A stretch of 64,000 nt of DNA from Rhizophagus irregularis (Eukaryota; Glomeromycota; Glomeromycetes; Glomerales; Glomeraceae): positions 1,426,001 through 1,490,000 of the forward strand of contig NC_089448.1 of assembly GCF_026210795.1 (NCBI RefSeq), read 5' to 3'. The translations under genes were made by a program, and so were the position numbers. Below the pieces are notes generated by a model. It ran no database searches, was not told the origin of the DNA, and saw only the letters and a program-made list of their open reading frames with translations. Shown here one piece after another: positions 21,042-32,108 of this stretch. The stretch's first letter is position 1. Each line of letters starts with the position of its first letter.

Positions 21042-21543
21042 CGTGATCCGCCAGTGAACCATAAAATTTGACTATTAAAAGGCGGTGATAAGTTCATATA
21101 TATTTTTATCAATAATTTAGAATCTGCGATTCTGGAGAAAAAATATGGGATAACTCGCCTTCTATTGGTCATAAAGACATAAAATCATTACCATTAGATG
21201 CGTCTCAATGAGACGAATCCGATAAACCAAATTTTATTTTCATACGACCACTAGATGATGAGTTATCTTTAAAATTTTAAAATACTAAATTTTTCTTTTT
21301 TTTCAAATTCAAATTTTCAGCTCTTATGAAAGTGTCTTTTGGTGCTTAAAATTTTTACCGGTCTTTTATTATTAAGATAGCCAAATGGCATATTTTTATG
21401 CCTATAATATTAGTTTTCATATAATATTTTAGTAATTTGTACCTTGCATTGGCGGAACTGTAGATTCCGTGCTATTAGTAAATATATATATAACTTTCAC
21501 CGGAATTTAATAGCCAAGTTTTATGGTTCACTGGCGGATCACG
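21042..21543. mobile_element. MITE of 502 bp with about 40-bp inverted ends
   Basis: Left end CGTGATCCGCCAGTGAACCA; right end is its complement (tggttcactggcggatcacg), with pairing extending to about ctattaaa. Flanks atttaatt and aattaatt match at 7 of 8 positions, a possible 8-bp duplication as in hAT elements. There is no open frame of note inside, so it is non-autonomous and nested in element 1. Confidence 0.7.
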
Positions 21544-21892
21544 AATTAATTATTATTATGTTTATATTATTATATGTTTTATTTTATTTTATTATTATGT
21601 TTTATATTATTATATATTTTATTTTATTTTCTGATTCAATAAATGACTATTTTCGATAATATTATTTGTCATACCAATTGTCATTAACCGGTATAATTGA
21701 CCCTAAATTTTGTGTAGCCAAATCGGCAGTAATTTAACCGAATTGATTACTTAATTGCATTTTTTTTTTGCCGACACACTAATAGTATTTAATAAATTTA
21801 GTTCTAATTGAATTTATAACAGATACTGTGGTAGTGGTACCACTGGTAATTATGTTCTAATTAAATTTGAATTATTTTAAATTGTTATAAAG

Positions 21893-24800
21893 ATGAGAAG
21901 ACGATATAGTCACAACAAGCCAATAGAGCCAATTCGAATTCGAAATCGGTTTTCTTACAGCAAACCTAATGAGACAACAGATTCTGACGAGAGAGTGGCA
22001 ATTCGTTCGCCTGTACGTTCACCTGATAATGATAACGATGACATGGACTTTCAGTATGATCATAAAGATGATTTAAGTTTTCAAGACATTAATGATGACG
22101 ATAATGCATATGGATCAATTAATCCTCAAGACTACAATGATGAGATGATATTTTCGCAAGATAATGTCAATTCATCTGATACTGAAGAGGAAGAAGAAAG
22201 TGATAACGAATACAATTATGAAGAGGAGGAAGAGGAGGAAGATAATAATGAAAACAATGACGAAGAGGAGGAGGATGAAGGTAATAATGATGATAATAAT
22301 AATCAAGTGGAAGAGGAACGTAATAACGATGAAGAGGAACGTAATTACGATGAAGAGGAACGTAATAACGATGAAGAGGAACGTAATAACGAAGAGGAAG
22401 AAATACATCAAATCGTTGAAGCGTTAGATGAAGACAAGATACCGTTCTGCAATGGTCAATTTGCACCGTACTTTGATAATTATACAACTACGGCATTATT
22501 TTGCTGGCTTCAGAAACATAATGTTTCTACGAAAGCATATGAAGATCTTGTCGATATCATTCACAATTCTCAATTTGAACCTACCCATGTGGTAAAAAAT
22601 ATCCGAAGATTCCAATCATGGAGAAAACGTCTTCCTCTCCTACCAATAATAACAAAGTCTATTAAAATTTCACCAAAAAAAACTCCATCAACCTCACGAG
22701 GATCAAAACTTTCGTATCAACTCTCAATTAGTGAAATTATATGGCGTGTTCTTAATAATCCGATGCTAATGAAGCATATGTATTTTGGACCCGGCATTAA
22801 TTCTGAAGAAAAATCAGAATTTTGGCATGGAAATTTATGGGGGGAATCCCCACTTTTTGGACAACACGAAATATTAATATCAGAAGGTTATAAATTAATA
22901 CACTTTGATACAATTATAATTTATTATCATTGATAATATTTATTAAAGTTATTTATTTTTAATAAATAGTATTGTACCGATCTGGTGATTTTGTTTACTA
23001 TCATGATGATAATGGTCAAAAAAAACTTGGAAGATTAAGATCAATTTTAAAAAATCATGATGGATATTATCAGTTACGAATTCAAAAAATTTTGGAATAT
23101 AGTGATTTACCCGGAAATTTAAAAGGGTTACCAAGACAACGTCGTTCTATTACCGGTGAAGTATGGTTACAAGACGAACCATTTTTAATTATAATGACTT
23201 CTCAAATTTTAGAAAAAGTAACTATATTGATGATGTTTCAACATCAAAATATTCCTGATGGTTCATTGCGGATTAGTGAAATAATTTATAAATGTAATGA
23301 CCGTTGGCACGTTCGTAATGTAAAGCTTTCATACCTACATCCATCTGATTACATTTCTATTAGAAATCCACCATCATCATCTATGCCAATCTATAAGCTG
23401 TTTTTAGATCTTTATTATGATGATTTTGGTACATTTAGAAATGTATACCATTCTCTAGGTGGTGTTTATGTACAGTTTGGAAATATGCCAGCACATCAAA
23501 GAAAGCTAATAAAGAACCATTTTGTTATTGGGTTTATCCCATTTGGAGGAAAATTTGACGAATTTATGATACCATTCATTTCAGAAATGAAGGAATTAGA
23601 GAAAGGAAAGGTGATAACTGTCCAAGGACAAGATGCATGGATAATTGCTGGTTTAGGCGTTGTTACGGCAGATTTACCTCAAGGTAACGATATGACAGGA
23701 GTACTAAGGTATTTTTTCAACTTAGTTAATAATATAATAATATAATTTTATGACAACTATTAAAATTGTTTAAAAAATAAATTTAGACATAATGCAAATA
23801 AGGGTTGTCGTACTTGTAAAACTACTAAAGAATCATTGAGTGCTCACAATCAGGATATCGTAACAACATTACGTTATCATCATATTACAGACGAAGAAAT
23901 CTTAAAAATTTCTCATGAGACTATAATGTCAAGAAGAGATCAACTTTGTACGGAATATGGTTTACGATCATTACCTAGTATTTTAGATAAATTAAAAAGG
24001 GAAAGACATTTACAGACGCCGCAGGATGTTTATCATGCGACTGCAGGAAAGATTGGGCGGCTACTAAAATTAACTTGTGAATTATTTTCACGAGAAGGAG
24101 AAGATAATTTTATCGAAATTTGGAAAAATTTAGAAATTCCAAAAAGATGGTCTCGCTTACCAAATCCGATTACTCACTACAATAGTTTTATGATGTCGGA
24201 TTTACTTAGATTAGCTATGATTATGCCATTTTTGTTAAACCAGTTTTTAAAAGAATCAAGTATCAAACGTAATGAAACAGCCATGATTCAACAAAGAATT
24301 GATGCATTTCGAGTTAGTTCAGTTCCAAAAATTATTATATCTTGTTGGATACATGTTGCAAAAACTATGAAAGCGGTTTTTAACAAGAAATTTACATCAG
24401 ATAGCTATGAGGAATTGCAACAATGTCTTGAAGAAGAGTTTTCAATCCTTCCAAAGGTATAGTTACAAATTTGATATTGAAATGTGGAATAATTTCAAAT
24501 AATTAACAATATTTTACTTTTTATAGGTTTTTGTAAATTTTGTTAATTTACCAAACATACACGTTAATATGCATCTTTTGATGCATGCTAAAACCTTTGG
24601 AACACTTATTAATACCCAAGTTGGTATAAAAGAAATGGTCCATCATATTTTTAAGGGGATGGTACCAAAAACTAATTGCAAAAACATAGATTTAGATTTA
24701 TTAAAGCGTTACAATACTTTATTTGCAATTCGACATTTAGCAGATGGTGGTATTGATCCAAGATTTAATAGATCTTGTACTGGATTTACAAATTCAAATT

Positions 24801-25530
24801 TTGGACAATTATTTTTAAATTGGTATGTTACAGAAGATAAATATTCAACTGAAGCAACTGAACAAGTTCAAGACGATGATGATGATACAAAAAGTAAGTA
24901 TTTTATTGCATATAATAGTACATGTTTGATATTTATATTTACTAATCTTTTAATTTAGTTATATCTCCAGTAAACTTTATTTCCAATATTTCATTAAAAA
25001 AAAGAATGCCAAAGCAGGAACGTGATAAACTTCTTTTAACTTTACATAATTTTAAAACTGAATTGTTTTTATCTTATGTGGATATGAAGTTTGAGGCGGC
25101 ACTTATAAACTCTTCAATTAGTTGGTACAAATTTGCATCATATATGATTGAAGAAGAAAATGGTATCCTTTCAAAAGTTCACCTACATCTCGATGATTTT
25201 ATCACAATTTATGAAGAAGATCATGAAGAATCTTATGCAATAATCAAAGGTATCTTTCAACATAAGGGTAACAATAACAAATATTATGCATTTATTGTTG
25301 TAGATTGGTTTGAAGATACTATGGTTGAACATTCAGTATTAAAATGTCCACTTTACCGTCTCCAAGCAACAGGAGATAAATGGAGACGTATTTTTCCAAT
25401 TACTGTAATAGATAATGTTCAAAAAGTACATTTTATTCATAATTGTAATTCAGAAAGGTGCCAACTACCAAATCATGATACTACAAATAGAATTTGGATA
25501 AAAAATAATTTTTATTTTACAGCCATATAA
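21893..25530 (+). CDS. Plavaka-like transposase with embedded BAH-like domain (1113 aa, five exons)
   Basis: Exons 21893-22886, 22970-23708, 23787-24456, 24527-24893 and 24959-25530 join through GT-AG introns of 65-83 bp into 1114 codons with no stop. An acidic Asp/Glu/Asn-rich stretch covers about residues 35-175. Next comes a conserved N-terminal block (ISEIIWRVLNNP, FGPGI, EFWHGNLWGESPLFG). A BAH-like module spans about 336-465 (SGDFVYYHDDNGQKKLGRL). The core begins DLYYDDFGTFRN (about 478-490), continues with GNMP and IPFGGKFDEF, then TADLPQGNDMTG and a CRTC pair at 585-588. The C-terminal region has WFEDT and VHFIHNC. This order matches the Plavaka group related to CACTA/KDZ transposases. 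The active-site assignment is inferred. Confidence 0.85.
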
Positions 25531-26814
25531 TTATATTAATTATATAAATATAATAAAATAATTATTTTAATTTGTATCGTATAAAATTTTAACCAATAAA
25601 ATCATATGCATGATGTAATAATAAATTAAAATTAACCAATTAAAATCACTTTAATTACATGCATGTGATATCATGCATGTGATATCTAAAAATAGCTAAA
25701 ATTCGCGTTTATTAATGAGATTTTTTTTGTTTATTTTCAAAAATACGCTTTTCTCTTGTCTTTTATATTAATACTTTACGGTATTTTAGTTCGTCTCTTT
25801 TTAAAGTATACTTTAATTATCTTTTTACAATATTAACAATACTTTGGGACACTTTAGTTTATATATTCAACATAGTAAGACACCCACATACGAAAAGCAA
25901 GAATAAAAGCAAGAATAAAGAAAAGAAAATGTACCCGCCACTCACATACGAAAGAAAAGAATAAAAGAAAGGAAAAATGTACCCACCTACCCACATACAA
26001 AAGAGAAAAAAGCCGTTTTTTAAATAAATAGTGGAGCTGTTAAGCAAGGTATGAAAATAGGATATACGCGTATTTTTCATATTTTTTTTACAATATGTTG
26101 TGGTTTGAGTATTTTTTTGTTAGACTGTGGTATAAATGTGAATATATTTTTCAACGGCCATGTATCTATTGCTTGTTAAATATATTTGCAATTTCTTTGT
26201 TAGACTGTGGTATTACAATATGAAGTGTGAATATATTTTTCAACGGCCATGTATCTATTGCTTGTTAAATATATTTGCAATTTCTTTTGTAATATTTGCT
26301 TTAGCCTGGAAGAAAATGTTGTAAAATAGGGCTGGATATTTATGGCATTTTCCGCCTTCCAATTACTTTGTCCGGGGGTAGCCTGACAATTTGTCGTTGT
26401 CCGTCAGTCGTAGCAACCAGCATTTTTTTACAATATTATGATTTTAAGAAACAAAACACTTTCAAAAAAATTTAAAGAAAGAACTAACTTAAAAATATTA
26501 TCATTTTTATTATTCTTTACAAAATCCCGGAATTACCTGCTCTAACTATTATCCCAAGGTTATGTATTAAATTTTAAATATATTTTACAAAGAGTACATT
26601 TTATTAATCATGATTGTTTTTTTTATTTTTTATATATATATATATATATATTTTAAAATTGAAAATGACGTATCCATCCACTCACATACGAGAAGAAAAG
26701 AATAAAAAAAAAGGAAGAAAAGAAACGTACTCCACTCACCCATAATAATCCACTAATAAAAAATTATTATTATTAATGTATAATAAATAATAAACATATA
26801 TTACAATAAAAATA
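25531..26814. other. Element 1 interior with small tandem repeats, no gene
   Basis: 25870-26000 and 26670-26750 share a repeat of the type ccactcacatacgaaaagaa. 26128-26290 is a tandem duplication of about 89 bp (gaatatatttttcaacggcc...caatttctttgtt). A (ta)n run is at 26630-26650. No coding or RNA gene seen. Confidence 0.5.
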
Positions 26815-27660
26815 TTTTTGTGATGTTAATTCGGTGTTAATATAATATCATTACGATGTAGTTACGATATTAAATAAATGTAAAACATTTTTTGTAATAT
26901 TAATTCGATATTAATATGATATTATTATGATGTAGTTACGATATCAAATAAAATTGTAATATTAATTCAATGTTAATACGACATCACTACGATGTGGCTA
27001 CGATATCAAATAGATGTAAAATATTTTTAATATTTTTGCAATATTAATTCGATGTTAATATGATATCACTACGATATGGCTACGATGTGGTTACGATATC
27101 AAATAAAATGTCAAATATTTTGCAATATTAATTCGATGTTAATATGATATCACTACGATGTGGTTACGATATCAAATAAAATGTCAAATATTTTGTAATA
27201 TTAATTCAATATTAATACGACATCACTACGATGTGGTTACGATATCAAATAGATAAAATATTTTTGAATATTAATTCGATGTTAATATGATATCAATACG
27301 ATGTGATTACGATATCAAATAAAATGTCAAATATTTTGTAATATTAATTCAATGTTAATACGACATCACTACGATGTGGTTACGATATCAAATAGATGTA
27401 AAATATTTTTGCAATATTAATTCGATGTTAATATGATATCACTACGATGTGGTTACGATATCAAATAAAATGTCAAATATTTTGTAATATTAATTCAATG
27501 TTAATACGACATGGTTACGATATCAAATAAATGTCAAATATTTTTGTAATATTAATTCAATGTTAATACGACATGGTTACGATATCAAATAAATGTCAAA
27601 TATTTTTGTAATATTAATTCAATGTTAATACGACATCACTACGATGTGATTACGTGATAA
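26815..27660. repeat. Right GATATC-rich subterminal array of element 1
   Basis: About ten units of 60-80 bp built from gtaatattaattcgatgtta, atatgatatcactacgatgt and ggttacgatatcaaataaa. The attaattcaat(g/a)tta core is shared, in the same orientation, with the array at 14590-15390. Later units have lost blocks, as in an array shrinking by unequal exchange. Confidence 0.82.
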
Positions 27661-27821
27661 TATTTACATCGCATAATGATCGCTGCGATATCGCAGAGAT
27701 ATCGAACTAATCAATGTCGAATAAATATAGTTACGACTAACTTAACGACGTCGAATCTATTTTTTATCAAAATATCGTAATGATATCGTAATGATATCAT
27801 TGCAATATCTAATCAATATCG

Positions 27822-27849
27822 ATTGTAAACTCCAAGTTTCAGCAAAGTA
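27822..27849. repeat. Right terminal inverted repeat of element 1
   Basis: Ends ctccaagtttcagcaaagta, the complement of the left end with a few mismatches. It is followed by the duplicated ttcaaca (27850-27856). Confidence 0.8.
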
Positions 27850-27856
27850 TTCAACA

Positions 27857-28388
27857 AGATATGGGGTCCTTATCAATTGGATCAATTTGCAAGCAGAACC
27901 AACACCCAACTTCCCCGTTATTATGCATGGAAAACGGATCCGTTTGCCGAAGGGATGGATGCTTTTCGGCAAAAGTGGTCCAAAATGAAACTATGGTCGA
28001 ACCCTCCTTGGGTTTTAATTCCACGGATATTGGCAAAACTGATTCGGGAAAGGCTTCTATGACTATTCTGGTTCCGATGTGGCCGTCAGCCCCATGGTTC
28101 CCATTATTAATGAGCCTATTAATAGATCTACCGATATTGATTTGCTCCAACGAAATTCTTTGCCCATCGTCACCTCCCCAAATACACCCACTTCGCAATC
28201 CACAGTGGAAACTGCTCGCTTGCAATATTTCCAGACTAGGAACAAAGACAAAGGCTTTTCGGATAAAACCATTAACTTACTCTCATCGTCAGTGGATAAT
28301 AGATCTTCAAGAACAGTGTCTTCAGCTATTCGAGTATGGGAACATTGGTGTGACTCACAACACATCGATCCTGTTACTTGCCCTATAA
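27857..28388 (+). pseudogene. DIRS reverse transcriptase / RNase H, 3' part
   Basis: The frame resumes as EIWGPYQLDQFASRTNTQLP, then FAEGMDAFRQKW and NPPWVLIPRILAKL, a block typical of the end of DIRS pol. Near 28050 a 1-bp loss in an A run shifts it to MTILVPMWPSAPWFPLL, and the frame ends at 28388. The last part overlaps the recombinase gene in a different frame, as usual in DIRS elements. The gene is dead through this shift as well as through the 5' stops. Confidence 0.75.
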
Positions 28389-29275
28389 ATAAGATTTGTG
28401 AATTTTTTTCCGACATGTTGACATTTGGAAAATCATATAATACTATCGCTGGCTATAGATCAGCCATTAGTGAAATGCACGAACGAATTGATAATTTCTC
28501 AATTGGAACTCACCCAGACATTTTAAAAGCTATGCAAGCTATTCGGATCAATAAGCCTCCTACTTCAAAGTCAGATGACGCTATTGATATTATTCCTTCG
28601 TTAGAATTTATTGTTTCCTTGGGTGACAATTCAACCATGTCTATTAGAGAACTTACTTGCAAAACAGCCTTTTTATTGGCTTTGATTTCAGCGTGTCGTC
28701 CGTCAGATCTTCATCAGATTAATGCTTTTGATTATACCAAGACAAGGTCTTCTATTTCGTTCAATTGTGTCGCACCCAAGGAATATAATATCGCGGTTGC
28801 ACATTCAGCCTCCACAACAAAATCCCGATTAAAAAAGATTTTTGTTGGTGTTTACCCAGATGAAAGACATCTTTGTCCATATGAAGCTGTTACTTCTTTG
28901 TTATCAAGAACTTCCCTATGGCGTGTATCTGCTGATCAAAAACGTGCTCTTTTTCTTATTACAAAAGAACCTCACTCACCAGCTTCCGTGGATACTATTG
29001 CCGGATGGATAAAATCTATTTTAAAGATTTCCTCTCCGGGTTCAACAGCTAAAGATATGCGTGTATTGGCAGCTTTTTTCGCTCAAAATGCTGGGGCTGG
29101 ATTGGAGACCGTACTAGCACTTGGCAATTGGTCTAGTAATTCGGTTTATCACCGTTTCTACCAAAGGGGTATTAAATTGATGTTAGAACGTAATCAGGTT
29201 TCTTCGTTGATTTTATCGGAAGCACGTGTGGGTCACGATTCTTTAGACGAAGTCATTAATGATTCTCCGCAGTAG
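28094..29275 (+). CDS. DIRS tyrosine recombinase (about 393 aa)
   Basis: First in-frame ATG at 28094 (a GTG at 28079 is also in frame); stop TAG 29273-29275. The C-terminal half has phage-integrase family features: Arg box LALISACRPSDLHQI, then DMRVLAAFFAQNAGAG, LGNWSSNSVYHRFYQRG with the candidate catalytic Tyr, and nearby basic residues. This enzyme integrates the circular DIRS DNA into target sites. The frame is fully open, unlike gag and RT, and overlaps the end of RT. The stop is immediately followed by the internal complementary region. Confidence 0.85.
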   Translation: MVPIINEPINRSTDIDLLQRNSLPIVTSPNTPTSQSTVETARLQYFQTRNKDKGFSDKTINLLSSSVDNRSSRTVSSAIRVWEHWCDSQHIDPVTCPINKICEFFSDMLTFGKSYNTIAGYRSAISEMHERIDNFSIGTHPDILKAMQAIRINKPPTSKSDDAIDIIPSLEFIVSLGDNSTMSIRELTCKTAFLLALISACRPSDLHQINAFDYTKTRSSISFNCVAPKEYNIAVAHSASTTKSRLKKIFVGVYPDERHLCPYEAVTSLLSRTSLWRVSADQKRALFLITKEPHSPASVDTIAGWIKSILKISSPGSTAKDMRVLAAFFAQNAGAGLETVLALGNWSSNSVYHRFYQRGIKLMLERNQVSSLILSEARVGHDSLDEVINDSPQ

Positions 29276-29383
29276 CACGTGATTATACTTGTCCGGAGTT
29301 ATGAAATTGATTTAAGTAAATGTATGAGTTTTAACGAAATGCATTTATAAATCAATGAATAACGTAGGACAAGTATAATCACG
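29276..29383. repeat. DIRS internal complementary region
   Basis: 29276-29316 (cacgtgattatacttgtccg, then gttatgaaattgattta) is the complement of the element's left edge from 12057. 29312-29383 (taagtaaatgtatgag through gacaagtataatcacg) is the complement of its right edge at about 29570-29633. This junction of both edges is the template used to complete the ends during DIRS replication, and it is diagnostic. Confidence 0.88.
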
Positions 29384-29421
29384 CTCCCTCCCATTTTTCC
29401 CACCCTATTTACTAGTTTAGT

Positions 29422-29633
29422 AAAAACGGCCTAAAGAGGCTTGTATGGGAATTGTAGTCTATATATAGTAAAATAATAGTTTAATTGTTTATGATTATGT
29501 AATATGTTTATTTATGATGTAATTATTCTTTGTACTAACTTGCCGCAGCTAATAAAATGGCCGATTAGCACGTGATTATACTTGTCCTACGTTATTCATT
29601 GATTTATTCGTTAAAACTCATACATTTACTTAA
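29422..29633. repeat. DIRS right inverted terminal repeat
   Basis: taaaaacggcctaaagaggc onward is the complement of the left ITR up to about 29590. The outer about 45 bp (ctacgttattcattgattta and beyond) are unique to this end. The end is placed at about 29633 from the internal complementary region. Confidence 0.88.
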
Positions 29634-29693
29634 ATACTGTCAGACGTGAAATGATACGTGATCATAGGATCCATTTGTTAATCATACATAAAG

Positions 29694-30969
29694 TTATGAT
29701 GGGACGTCCTGTTCCATTGAAATTTGGTTGGAAAATTCCGAGGGTGCGTCCTCGTTATCGGTTGATGAAGGTGAAGGTAAATTCAATCGTTTTTTCTTCT
29801 TTCGCAATAGAAAGTCAGGTTCGTTCAAGTATGCATCTGTATCTTCGGACCATTGATAAAATCGGTCAGGTAACGTCGTTGTCAGATCGTCAATAATCAT
29901 GGGTTCTGGGAGGTGTGCTTGTCGTTTCAGATTAGCAGCCACGGCCCGTGCATAGCCACGGTCGTATTTTTCTTGTTGGACGCGACGCTGATATTCAGCT
30001 TCTTGTTTGAGGAATGTGTTGACACGATATCTTTCCCATTTTTTCTTATTTTTCCGATAGTTGCGACGTTGTTTTTGTAAGATTCTTTCATCATGAGAAA
30101 GCGGGGAAGACGATTGCGGTAGAATCTGGCAGGTAAATGTTGGATATGTTTGACAACCGTATGGTTAAACGGTATAGTGGGTAATTTGTTGTCGAGATCG
30201 AACTACATCAAATTTACGGTTTTGTATTGTTTGAATATTTGGAAAACGTAGGATTTCTGTTATTTTCAGCGTATATACGCTCCATTACTGTAATTTTACC
30301 TGGAGGAGTGGTGAAACGACGCAAAGTCATGGTATACAAAATGCCTAAGCGTTTGTTGTGAATTTGTTTGTTATTGGTAAAATTTCTTGTCGCTAGGTAA
30401 TATCGGAACTTGATGTGTCTTGTTGATAAAGGTGAGTTGTTTCCCACATCGCCAACGTAGTGAATGCTGCGGGATTATTGCAGCTGCGATACCGGATCCT
30501 ATATATATCGCGTGTCGTTTATATGAAATTTTATATATGTAGTCGTTTTCCTATTATTGTCTTTGTTCGAAAAAATTCGGTTGCGTAAAAGCGTCTAGTT
30601 TATCCCTTAAAAGGCTATGTAATCGTCGGAAATATTTGTCTCTAATATGTTTTGGGAAAATTCGGTCGTGGAAAAAAATGGCTGATAAAAGTGCTGATCG
30701 TAAAATTCAAATTGAGATTTTTGCTGTTGGTCCTATAGACATTGTTGGTCAAAATATGAAATTCATTTTCTATTGGTGTTAATTTTTCGTGGTTAAGTCG
30801 TAAAAGGTAATATTGTGCTTTTTTCGAATACAGGGTACCACTGCCCGATATCGACGCCAGAGATAGGAAATTGAGCGAAAATTAACGAACTGTGAGAAAT
30901 ATCGTAAAGGTTTGTAAAGTCGTAAACCGCTTCTGCGGGTTCGGAAAAAGTGGGTGGCGCTGTCGCCAT
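29694..30969 (-). pseudogene. Decayed minus-strand gene next to the DIRS element, function unknown
   Basis: Starts MATAPPTFSEPAEAVYDFTN at 30969 and can be followed through at least four frame changes to a TAA at 29694. Pieces include VDIGQWYPVFEKSTILPFTT, HIRDKYFRRLHSLLRDKLDA, HIKFRYYLATRNF, LDNKLPTIPFNHTVVKHIQH, ILQKQRRNYRKNKKKWERYR and MIIDDLTTTLPDRFYQW. The last about 160 codons (30163-29694) are open. The Arg/Lys/Gln-rich coiled segment and acidic tail show no domain I recognise. It may be an ORF of an older repeat family; the C-terminal remnant at 11893-12056 may belong to it. Confidence 0.5.
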
Positions 30970-31577
30970 TGCGCAGATATTAGGTGTAGTAAAGTGAAAT
31001 AGGCTAGCAGAGCAAGTCGAAGAAAAAAGAAAAAAAGTTGTACCTAAAATTTCTCAAGAAGTGAACTAAATAAAATAATGACGAAGGCTCCTAAAGTACT
31101 TATGACTCTCTGGTGTAAAAAGTGGAAAATTGCGGAAAGTCTCTATTGGTAAATCTGGTATTAATCCCAGATTGACCTATTTTATCCCAGATTAATTCGT
31201 TAAACCTATTTAATATTTGCGCAATATTATATTAAAAATTTATTATTAAAAATGAATAAAAATCATTTTTTATTAAAAAATGAAACACTTGATTTTTTTT
31301 TTTCATAAAAAAATCATTTTTTTTTGTTAAAGCAATTTTTTTATTAAATAAATAAACAATTTTTTATTTTAAACGAAAAAATCATTCTTTTCTTATTTTG
31401 GATAACTTTTGATTTGCGATTATATAAATACAAACCTTGGTGAAAGGTTGGTCGATGAAAATTTTGGCTATATCTATAAAAAACATAAATATGATAATAC
31501 TGTATCCTAAGTTTTATTTACTCTGATAAAAAATTGTTTTTTAAAAAATTACATTTATTTATAAACAGGTTTATACG
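30970..31577. other. No gene seen
   Basis: A/T homopolymer-rich stretches (31200-31420) upstream of the inserted element. No coding signal. Confidence 0.35.
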
Positions 31578-31802
31578 AGGACCCAGAAATATATATATAG
31601 GGGTCAGGTGATGAAAAAAATTTTTTACTACGCATTTTTTCAAGGCCGGAATTATGATAATGCCAGTCGGCTACTATAATAGGAAATAAAAGTCTGACTG
31701 GCATTATCAAAAATTATCTAAAAAAGGAAAGATTTTCATGACTTTTTTAGTTCAAAATACGCAAACTCAAACCTGACCCTTTTATATATATTTCTGGGTC
31801 CT
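31578..31802. mobile_element. 225-bp MITE with an exact 8-bp target duplication
   Basis: Ends AGGACCCAGAAATATATATA and its complement (tatatatttctgggtcct), followed inward by agg(g)gtcaggt and its complement. tttatacg stands on both sides (31570-31577 and 31803-31810). The centre holds a second palindrome (aatgccagtcgg and gtctgactggcatt). No open frame. The 8-bp duplication suggests mobilisation by an hAT-type enzyme. Confidence 0.82.
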
Positions 31803-31887
31803 TTTATACGGTAAGGCATGAGATAATTACAACACCAAATTTTTATCTGGGTATCCCAGATGGACTTATTATCAGAACGGGAACGGT

Positions 31888-31987
31888 GGGCGTAATTTTG
31901 TTTATTGATTATCGTTACTGTGAAACATTACTTGTACCATTTGATCAAACTTATGGTTGTACAGGATAATCAAATTTAGGAGTTGTT
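31888..31987 (+). promoter_or_regulatory. Conserved upstream block of the F-box paralogues, copy 2
   Basis: gggcgtaattttgtttattg, ctgtgaaacattacttg, tttgatcaaacttatgg and ggagttgtt in the same order as at 8250. The aaattgatc step before ggagttg is missing here. The block starts just downstream of the 31578-31802 insertion. Confidence 0.55.
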
Positions 31988-32108
31988 CACTCATTCTTTT
32001 AAAAAAAAATAGTTTTCGTTCTAATATTTTGAAAAATTATTTTTTGAAAATATTTTAGAAGTTTCACTTATAAAAATTATTTTAAGCCATTTTTTTTTTG
32101 AATAAAGA

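Larger units (their letters stand above)
14553..27849. mobile_element. Plavaka-like two-gene DNA transposon, 13.3 kb, apparently intact transposase (element 1)
   Basis: The element is bounded by terminal inverted repeats: TACTTTACAGAAACCTTGAA at the left, and at the right, in complement, TACTTTGCTGAAACTTGGAG. It interrupts the DIRS RT gene with a 7-bp duplication. From left to right: GATATC-rich array, empty region, minus-strand partner gene (17313-18519), two tandem repeats in frame, a SANT-like gene with a frameshift, a smaller MITE, the plus-strand transposase (21893-25530), and a second GATATC-rich array. The smaller genes may be passengers. The transposase and partner recur in the element at 48886-57383. 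The near-perfect duplication and open transposase point to a recent insertion. Confidence 0.85.
12057..29633 (+). mobile_element. DIRS-type tyrosine-recombinase retrotransposon, decayed, carrying a 13.3-kb nested transposon
   Basis: The parts are, in order: an inverted terminal repeat (12057-12242), gag-like gene, reverse transcriptase/RNase H gene, tyrosine recombinase gene, internal complementary region (29276-29383) and an opposite-orientation terminal repeat (29422-29633). This is the DIRS order. The internal complementary region joins the complements of the two outer edges, which fixes both ends. No target duplication is expected, because integration is by a tyrosine recombinase on circular DNA. 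Gag and RT carry five stops, all explainable as C-to-T changes, plus two frameshifts. Without the nested element the DIRS is about 4.3 kb. Confidence 0.9.

Noticed and set aside
22164-22487. Basic plus-strand and Tyr/Leu-rich minus-strand frames over the acidic repeats
   Set aside because: Shadows of the Glu/Asp/Asn-rich part of the transposase; the gaagaggaacgtaataacga repeat keeps all frames open.
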